11,175 nt of DNA. Origin: Sulfuritalea sp. Lineage in GTDB: Bacteria; Pseudomonadota; Gammaproteobacteria; Burkholderiales; Rhodocyclaceae. The position numbers were made by a program, and so were the translations under genes. Within the stretch, counting starts at the first letter, position 1; every line of letters begins with the position of its first letter. The stretch lies in NCBI GenBank assembly GCA_021738105.1, contig JAIPCS010000110.1:1-11175 (forward strand), in the 5' to 3' direction. Positions 6,772 through 11,175 of this stretch are shown one piece after another. The notes under the pieces are model-generated. The model was not told the DNA's origin, ran no database searches, and saw nothing but the letters and a program-made list of their open reading frames with translations.

Positions 6772-6843
6772 TTAAATCTAATGCAAACGTCAGCGCCGAT
6801 AAGTTGGGTCAGTTCGGGGCTTTAATCACGTCGCGAGATTCGC

Positions 6844-6849
6844 TACAAT
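6844..6849 (+). promoter_or_regulatory. Likely -10 element of the petABC promoter
   Basis: TACAAT matches the -10 consensus at five of six positions. The best -35 at the right distance is poor (TTTAAT, 6821-6826, 17-base spacer), which fits a promoter that depends on an activator. The predicted start near 6856 leaves a leader of about 39 bases before the petA ATG. Confidence 0.5.
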
Positions 6850-6894
6850 TGCGGTCTTTCCGATTTCGCATTACAGCATTCAGGGACTATCACC

Positions 6895-7488
6895 ATGAGT
6901 TGTGACGATACAGTCGATTGCGGTCGACGGCGTTTGCTGGTTGCCACGGCAGCAGCAGGCGGGGTGGCTGGGGTTGCGGTAGCTGTGCCATTTGTGGCCA
7001 GCATGCTGCCGTCCGAGCGGGCCAAAGCGGCTGGCGCACCAGTCGAAGTGGATTTCAGCAAGCTCGAACCTGGTCAGATGATGACTGTCGAGTGGCGCGG
7101 CAAGCCTGTCTGGATCATCAATCGCACCAAGGAGCAATTGGAATCCTTGCCAAAGATCGATGATCAGCTTGCCGATCCAAAATCGGATAAAAACATGCAG
7201 CCAGACTACGCCAAGAACGAAACCCGTTCGATCAAGCCGGAGATTCTGGTTGCGGTAGGAATCTGTACGCACCTCGGTTGCTCTCCGACCGAGAAGTTCA
7301 AAACCGGGGCCGATTCCGGAATTGCCGCCGACTGGCCGGGCGGTTTCTTCTGTCCCTGTCATGGTTCAACTTTTGACCTCGCCGGTCGTGTTTACAAAGG
7401 CAAGCCGGCGCCGGACAACCTTGAAATCCCTCCCCACATGTATCTTGGCGACGCCAAGATCGTGATTGGCGAAGACAAGAAGGCCTGA
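6895..7488 (+). CDS. petA: Ubiquinol-cytochrome c reductase Rieske iron-sulfur subunit
   Basis: The 197-residue protein carries the 2Fe-2S cluster that takes electrons from quinol at the Qo site and passes them to cytochrome c1. The Rieske motifs are CTHLGC (124-129) and CPCHGS (153-158). The ligands are C124, H126, C153 and H156, and C129 and C155 form the disulfide. The N-terminus has a twin-arginine-type motif (GRRRLLVATAAAGG, 10-23) followed by a hydrophobic anchor to about residue 38, as expected for an uncleaved Tat-exported Rieske protein. The start ATG has AGGGA at 6882-6886, eight bases upstream. petB begins four bases after the stop. Confidence 0.97.
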   Translation: MSCDDTVDCGRRRLLVATAAAGGVAGVAVAVPFVASMLPSERAKAAGAPVEVDFSKLEPGQMMTVEWRGKPVWIINRTKEQLESLPKIDDQLADPKSDKNMQPDYAKNETRSIKPEILVAVGICTHLGCSPTEKFKTGADSGIAADWPGGFFCPCHGSTFDLAGRVYKGKPAPDNLEIPPHMYLGDAKIVIGEDKKA

Positions 7489-7492
7489 CGCG

Positions 7493-8770
7493 ATGAGCAC
7501 GATGAAAGCCATACTGCAGGGGACGCTTGATTGGGTCGATGAGCGCTTCCCGCTAACATCCAACTGGAAGGCTCACCTTTCCGAGTACTACGCACCGAAG
7601 AACTTCAATTTCTGGTATTTCTTTGGCTCGCTGGCGATGCTGGTTCTGGTAATCCAGATCGTCACCGGTATATTCCTGACCATGCACTTCAAGCCGGACG
7701 CGTCTTTGAACGCTTCCGGCGTGCCGGTGGCTTTTGCCAGCGTCGAGTACATCATGCGCGATGTGCCCTGGGGCTGGCTGATCCGCTACATGCACTCGAC
7801 AGGCGCTTCGGCATTTTTCGTCGTTGTGTATATGCACATGTTCCGCGGCATGCTCTACGGTTCTTACCGCAAGCCACGCGAACTGATCTGGGTTTTCGGC
7901 ATGATCATTTTCCTGTGCCTGATGGCAGAAGCCTTTTTTGGCTATCTGTTGCCGTGGGGTCAGATGTCTTACTGGGGTGCGCAGGTTATCGTGAATCTGT
8001 TCTCGGCGATTCCCTTTATAGGGCCGGATCTCTCGATCTGGTTGCGCGGTGACTATGTCGTTGGCGATGCAACCCTGAATCGTTTCTTCGCCTTCCATGT
8101 TGTTGCCGTACCCATGGTGTTGCTTGGCCTTGTCGCGGCGCATATCATCGCGCTGCACGAAGTCGGTTCGAACAATCCGGACGGCATCGAAATCAAGAAG
8201 AAGAAAGATGCAAATGGAATCCCGCTCGACGGCATTCCTTTCCATCCCTACTATTCGGTCAAGGATATCGTCGGTGTCGTGGTATTCCTGATGGTGTTCT
8301 CTATCATTGTCTTCTTTGCTCCGGAGTTCGGTGGTTATTTTCTCGAGTACAACAATTTCTTCCCGGCTGATCCGCTGGTGACTCCGCCACACATTGCACC
8401 CGTTTGGTACTTCACACCGTACTACTCGATTCTGCGAGCGGTGACATATCCGCTGTTCGGCATTGATGCGAAGTTTTGGGGTGTGGTTGCGATGGGTGCT
8501 TCGACACTGATCATCACTTTGCTGCCCTGGCTTGACCGCAGTCCGGTGAAGTCGATTCGCTACCGCGGTCCCCTGTACAAAGGCTTCCTCGCGGCGTTCG
8601 TGATTTCTTTCTTTATCCTTGGCTATCTTGGCATGCTTGGCCCGACACCAATTCGCACTCTCGTTGCTCAGGTTTGCTCGGTGATCTACTTTGCCTTCTT
8701 TCTCCTGATGCCGATTTACAGCAGCCTCGACAAGTGCCAGCCAGAGCCAGACAGGGTGACATCGAAATGA
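7493..8770 (+). CDS. petB: Cytochrome b of the bc1 complex
   Basis: The 425-residue membrane protein holds hemes bL and bH and the Qo and Qi sites. Heme ligands are H101 and H115 in the second helix and H202 and H217 in the fourth. The second pair has 14 intervening residues rather than the 13 of mitochondrial cytochrome b. About eight membrane helices are visible (roughly 38-64, 97-118, 131-152, 194-219, 257-277, 328-347, 363-383, 388-408). The Qo motif is PVWY (303-306), with Val where the mitochondrial PEWY glutamate stands. LPWGQMSYWGAQV (153-165) and GSNNPDG (225-231) are conserved. The frame is open back to 7466, but ATG 7493 follows the petA stop by four bases and gives the usual N-terminus, with a modest GAAGG at 7478-7482. 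It overlaps petC by ATGA. Confidence 0.97.
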   Translation: MSTMKAILQGTLDWVDERFPLTSNWKAHLSEYYAPKNFNFWYFFGSLAMLVLVIQIVTGIFLTMHFKPDASLNASGVPVAFASVEYIMRDVPWGWLIRYMHSTGASAFFVVVYMHMFRGMLYGSYRKPRELIWVFGMIIFLCLMAEAFFGYLLPWGQMSYWGAQVIVNLFSAIPFIGPDLSIWLRGDYVVGDATLNRFFAFHVVAVPMVLLGLVAAHIIALHEVGSNNPDGIEIKKKKDANGIPLDGIPFHPYYSVKDIVGVVVFLMVFSIIVFFAPEFGGYFLEYNNFFPADPLVTPPHIAPVWYFTPYYSILRAVTYPLFGIDAKFWGVVAMGASTLIITLLPWLDRSPVKSIRYRGPLYKGFLAAFVISFFILGYLGMLGPTPIRTLVAQVCSVIYFAFFLLMPIYSSLDKCQPEPDRVTSK

Positions 8771-9477
8771 AGAAATTTCTTATTGCAATCCTGTTTGCAC
8801 CATTGCTGGCATTTGGCGCAGGCCCTGAACTGCATCTTGACCGAGCACCGGACAAGGCGAACGACAAGGCTGCCTTGCAAAACGGGGCCAAGATTTTTGT
8901 CAATTACTGCCTGAACTGCCATTCCGCCTCTTATATGCGTTACAACCGCCTAACAGATATCGGTCTCAGCGACGCGCAGATCAAGGACAATCTACTGTTC
9001 ACGGCCGAGAAGGTTGGCGAGCCGATGATGATTGCCATGAAACGTGCTGAAGCCAAAGTGTGGTTTGGCGCTGCGCCACCTGATTTGACGGTCATCGCGC
9101 GAGCTCGGGCGTCGGAGTTTGGCAGTGGCGCGGATTGGCTCTATACCTATCTGCGCACTTTCTATCGCGACGAGAGCCGGCCAAGTGGCTGGAACAACGT
9201 CGTGTTTGAGAATGTCGGTATGCCTCACGTACTCTGGGAATTGCAAGGTGATCAGGCCATGGGCGAGGATCATAAGCTCAAGCTGATCAAGCCTGGCAAG
9301 CTCAAGCCGCAGGAGTTTGATGCGCTGGTTGGAGATCTGGTTGCGTATCTGCAGTACATGGGCGAACCGGTTTCTGAGTTTCGCAAGCAACTTGGCGTGA
9401 TGGTCCTGATTTTCCTGGCGGTAATCTTCGTCTTTACTTACGCGCTGAAACGCGAGTACTGGAAAGACATTCATTAA
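8767..9477 (+). CDS. petC: Cytochrome c1 of the bc1 complex
   Basis: The 236-residue protein has a Sec signal peptide (MKKFLIAILFAPLLAFGA, cut probably after A18). A covalent heme site is at C48-x-x-C51-H52 (NYCLNCHS). The likely sixth ligand is M152 in ENVGMPHVLWE, preceded by GAAPPDLTVIARAR (101-114). A single C-terminal anchor (about 208-226) ends with a basic cytoplasmic tail, so the heme domain faces the periplasm. It takes electrons from the Rieske protein and gives them to soluble cytochromes c. ATG 8767 overlaps the petB TGA and begins at the signal peptide; the frame is open further upstream (8674), but that would lie inside petB. Confidence 0.96.
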   Translation: MKKFLIAILFAPLLAFGAGPELHLDRAPDKANDKAALQNGAKIFVNYCLNCHSASYMRYNRLTDIGLSDAQIKDNLLFTAEKVGEPMMIAMKRAEAKVWFGAAPPDLTVIARARASEFGSGADWLYTYLRTFYRDESRPSGWNNVVFENVGMPHVLWELQGDQAMGEDHKLKLIKPGKLKPQEFDALVGDLVAYLQYMGEPVSEFRKQLGVMVLIFLAVIFVFTYALKREYWKDIH

Positions 9478-9502
9478 CTCAATCCAATAAGTGAATGATA
9501 AT
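9474..9502 (+). promoter_or_regulatory. Likely promoter of sspA-sspB
   Basis: TTAACT (9474-9479, four of six -35 matches) and GATAAT (9497-9502, five of six -10 matches) are separated by 17 bases. The -35 overlaps the petC stop codon. The predicted start is about 9509, giving a leader near 73 bases to ATG 9582 and allowing sspAB expression independent of petABC. Confidence 0.5.
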
Positions 9503-9581
9503 TATGGGGCATCGAGAAATGAACGCGCCGCCTGTACGCAAAGTGGTGCGTGATGCTGATTATTCCTGGGGTACCAGTGCC

Positions 9582-10178
9582 ATGATGAACTTGTATTCGG
9601 GCACAACGTGTCCGTTCAGTCATCGCTGCCGAATCGTTTTGTACGAGAAGCAGATGGACTTTCAGGTTATCGACGTTGATCTATTCAACAAACCTGAGGA
9701 TATTGCCGTCATCAATCCATACAACCGGGTTCCGGTTCTGGTTGATCGCGATCTTGTGCTCTACGAATCGAACATCATCAATGAGTATATTGATGAGCGA
9801 TTCCCGCATCCGCAGTTGATGCCGCCTGACCCGCAAACGCGGGCCAAGGCGAGACAGCTGTTGTTTACCATGGAGCATGAACTCTTCAGCTACATCGACG
9901 CACTTGAGAAAAATCTCAAGTCGGCTGATAAATCACGGGTGCACATGCGCGATCGTCTGACAGAACTGGCGCCGATGTTCAACAAGCAAAAATTCTTGCT
10001 TGGTGATGATTTCTCCATGCTCGACGTGGCGATTGCCCCTCTGCTTTGGCGCCTCGATCATTACGGGATCGAATTGCCAAAATCCGCTGCTCCGCTGATG
10101 AAATTTGCCGAACGCATCTTCTCGCGCCAGGGCTTTATCGATGCTTTGACGCCGACCGAAAAGATGATGCGCCGTTAG
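9582..10178 (+). CDS. sspA: Stringent starvation protein A (glutathione S-transferase fold)
   Basis: The 198-residue protein has a GST-like fold: a thioredoxin-type N-terminal domain starting MMNLYSGTTCPFSHRCRIVL, the cis-proline region NRVPVL (48-53), YESNIINEYIDERFPHP (61-77), and a helical C-terminal domain with LGDDFSMLDVAIAPLLWRL (140-158). The surface PHP triplet (75-77) corresponds to P84-H85-P86 of E. coli SspA, which is needed for its role with RNA polymerase. SspA binds RNA polymerase and acts in stationary-phase and acid stress responses. The frame is open back to 9495, but ATG 9582 is preferred: it gives the typical MMNLYSG beginning, GGGG lies about ten bases upstream, and the 9495 ATG lies before the predicted transcription start. 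ATG 9519 remains possible. Confidence 0.93.
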   Translation: MMNLYSGTTCPFSHRCRIVLYEKQMDFQVIDVDLFNKPEDIAVINPYNRVPVLVDRDLVLYESNIINEYIDERFPHPQLMPPDPQTRAKARQLLFTMEHELFSYIDALEKNLKSADKSRVHMRDRLTELAPMFNKQKFLLGDDFSMLDVAIAPLLWRLDHYGIELPKSAAPLMKFAERIFSRQGFIDALTPTEKMMRR

Positions 10179-10182
10179 GCGC
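10169..10182 (+). terminator. Short GC hairpin at the sspA stop codon, possible attenuator
   Basis: GCGCC (10169-10173), loop GTTA and GGCGC (10178-10182) form a perfect five-pair stem that includes the sspA stop codon and is followed by TTTCTCGGTTTC. The stem is short and the T-run is broken, so at most it would lower transcription into sspB. Confidence 0.25.
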
Positions 10183-10224
10183 TTTCTCGGTTTCTCGACG
10201 TTGATTCATCTCGGCGCAAAGCCA

Positions 10225-10659
10225 ATGCAGTCCATCAAGCCTTACCTGATCCGCGCTATTCATGAATGGTGCTCGGATCAGGGCTTTACCCCCTATCTGG
10301 CGGTTTCAGTCGATGCATCGACACGGGTACCCCATGAGTTTGTCAAAGATGGTGAAATTGTTCTGAACATAGGTCTGGAAGCGACGCAGAAATTGCTGTT
10401 GGGCAATGAAGACATCACTTTTCAGGCTCGCTTTGGCGGGCGCTCATTTCCTGTTACCGTGCCCATCGAACGTGTTGCGGCAATTTATGCAAGCGAAAAT
10501 GGCGAAGGGATGGCTTTTGAAGTGACCGAGAAGCGGGTCTCCGACGCGACGAGTGAATCCACGCCGGAAAACGGCGCTCAAGAAAAGCCCGATACAGAGG
10601 ATCCGGTCGATCGAAAAACTGAACGCGGTTCCCGGCCGATTCTTACCCGCGTTAAATAA
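10225..10659 (+). CDS. sspB: ClpXP protease specificity-enhancing factor SspB
   Basis: The 144-residue protein has the SspB substrate-binding domain (MQSIKPYLIRAIHEWCSDQGFTPYLAV at the start, LNIGLEATQKLLLGNEDITFQARFGGRSFPV at 47-77, VPIERVAAIYASENGEGM at 79-96). An acidic flexible linker (about 105-133) follows, then a C-terminal ClpX-docking motif RPILTRVK (137-144), similar to the RPxLRVVK tail of E. coli SspB. SspB tethers ssrA-tagged proteins from stalled ribosomes to ClpXP. The frame opens at TTG 10201, but ATG 10225 gives the standard N-terminus; neither has a strong ribosome binding site. It follows sspA by 46 bases, the usual order in beta- and gammaproteobacteria. Confidence 0.94.
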   Translation: MQSIKPYLIRAIHEWCSDQGFTPYLAVSVDASTRVPHEFVKDGEIVLNIGLEATQKLLLGNEDITFQARFGGRSFPVTVPIERVAAIYASENGEGMAFEVTEKRVSDATSESTPENGAQEKPDTEDPVDRKTERGSRPILTRVK

Positions 10660-10843
10660 GAGCCACGGCGTCCAACAAGGGGTCGTCTTACCGTTTTCAG
10701 TCGCCATCCTGCCGCCGAATGTGACGTCAGGGTGATTTCTAATTGATTCAAAATTCCTTGTGCAATTGGCAAAGCTCTTCGTTGGTGTCGTCCGGCATCC
10801 CTCATTTAAACATAGCGACATATGTAATGCCGCATTATTGACT
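10660..10843 (+). other. Non-coding junction between sspB and the insertion element
   Basis: I find no RNA gene or supported protein here. On the minus strand a 16-codon frame beginning MPDDTNEELC (ATG near 10799, stop near 10750) has GAGGG in front of the ATG, but it is too short to call. The left end of the insertion element should lie somewhere in the last part of this stretch; I could not fix it without the right end. Confidence 0.4.
10825..10837. repeat. 13-bp near-palindrome upstream of the transposase gene
   Basis: TAATGC and GCATTA flank a single C. An eight-base palindrome ACATATGT (10818-10825) abuts it. Both lie just upstream of the -10 element at 10844-10849, where a repressor or the transposase could bind. 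This is a sequence observation only. Confidence 0.4.
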
Positions 10844-10849
10844 TATACT
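10844..10849 (+). promoter_or_regulatory. -10 element of the transposase promoter
   Basis: TATACT matches five of six consensus bases. The start is predicted at about 10856, 25 bases before the transposase ATG. No clear -35 lies 16-18 bases upstream, so the promoter is probably weak, as is common for transposases. Confidence 0.4.
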
Positions 10850-10881
10850 GATGACAGTTCCCTGCCCCGGAGGTGTCATCA
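10849..10881 (+). repeat. Inverted repeat enclosing the transposase ribosome binding site
   Basis: TGATGACA (10849-10856) and TGTCATCA (10874-10881) are perfect reverse complements separated by 17 bases. The loop ends in GGAGG (10869-10873), the ribosome binding site. The right arm runs into the A of the start codon. Only a transcript started upstream of 10849 would contain both arms. Confidence 0.7.
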
Positions 10882-11175
10882 TGAGAAAGCTGGAAATCGC
10901 CGATCCTGAAGTCATGCGAATCGCCATCCAACAAGAAATCGTCCGCTCCGACGAGTCGCGCTACGACCATCGACTGCATGGCCTGCTGCTGGTCGCTGGC
11001 GGCCAAAGCTGCCAGCAGGTTGCCGAACTGTTTGGTGAGGATCGTCGTACTGTGCAGCGCTGGGTCAAACGATTCGAGAGTCATGGATTGGAGGGAGTGC
11101 GCGAGGGTGAGCGCTCTGGCCGGCCGGCGACGTTGGATGCGAAACAGTGGGCGGCACTGGGGCGTGACTTGAGAC
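10881..11175 (+). CDS. IS630-family transposase, N-terminal part (runs off the window)
   Basis: The frame is open from ATG 10881 to the window end, giving 98 residues. GGAGG at 10869-10873 lies seven bases before the ATG. The sequence begins MRKLEIADPEVM. It contains a helix-turn-helix (SCQQVAELFGEDRRTVQRWVKRFESHGLEGV, about 43-73) followed by the GRPATLDAKQW linker (81-91), the arrangement at the start of IS630/Tc1-mariner-type DDE transposases. The catalytic DDE domain lies beyond the window, so intactness cannot be judged. IS630 elements usually insert at TA dinucleotides; the ends are not identified here. A free-standing HTH protein of the same family is a less likely alternative. Confidence 0.8.
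   Translation, partial: MRKLEIADPEVMRIAIQQEIVRSDESRYDHRLHGLLLVAGGQSCQQVAELFGEDRRTVQRWVKRFESHGLEGVREGERSGRPATLDAKQWAALGRDLR

Noticed and set aside
6757..6773. The AT-rich hairpin after the CoA-transferase as a terminator
   Set aside because: The six-pair stem contains only two G-C pairs and no T-tract follows; the exact FNR consensus explains it better.
6798..6803. GATAAG as a -10 for an FNR class II promoter
   Set aside because: It would put the FNR centre near -45.5 rather than -41.5, and the hexamer is weaker than TACAAT at 6844.
7553..8392. 279-aa minus-strand frame antisense to petB
   Set aside because: It is a His/Asp/Arg-rich shadow of a membrane protein gene, without domain signals.
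10750..10799. Minus-strand 16-codon peptide frame with a ribosome-binding-like GAGGG
   Set aside because: It is too short, has no recognisable sequence and no conservation information.

Overview
The window looks like chromosomal DNA from a betaproteobacterium, probably a facultatively anaerobic member near the Rhodocyclales/Sterolibacterium group; this placement is inference. It rests on moderately high GC, the order petABC-sspA-sspB, the PVWY form of the cytochrome b Qo motif, the style of the SRP RNA, and a tungsten-type aldehyde oxidoreductase cluster like that described in Aromatoleum. All genes I can support lie on the + strand.

Region 1 (1-2022) is the 3' end of an aldehyde:ferredoxin-oxidoreductase (AOR) operon. 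It holds the last 57 codons of the W/Mo-bis-pterin catalytic subunit, then an intrinsic terminator-like hairpin. After that come an FAD/NAD(P) oxidoreductase subunit, a MoaD/ThiS-like protein with a GG tail, and an unrecognised 91-aa protein that also ends in glycines. The last three genes overlap by ATGA. The layout suggests an NAD(P)-linked AOR with dedicated cofactor-assembly proteins.

Region 2 (2083-6757) holds a bacterial small SRP RNA (ffs), a secreted Spy/CpxP-like LTxxQ protein, then dnaX-ebfC-recR and a class III CoA-transferase. The ffs-dnaX-ebfC-recR block is an old conserved linkage; the Spy-like gene sits inside it. dnaX and ffs share the same extended -10 sequence, and for dnaX this would put the transcription start on the A of the ATG, giving a leaderless mRNA.

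Region 3 (6758-10659) begins with a perfect FNR/Anr-type palindrome immediately after the CoA-transferase stop codon. It is followed by a TACAAT promoter and petABC (Rieske protein, cytochrome b, cytochrome c1 of the bc1 complex). Next are sspA, with its own likely promoter, and sspB. The geometry suggests oxygen-responsive control of the bc1 operon, as would suit an organism switching between oxygen and another acceptor.

Region 4 (10660-11175) is a short non-coding stretch leading into a truncated IS630-family transposase that runs off the window. An 8-bp inverted repeat flanks its ribosome binding site. It is placed so that only read-through transcripts, not transcripts from the element's own promoter, could fold it.
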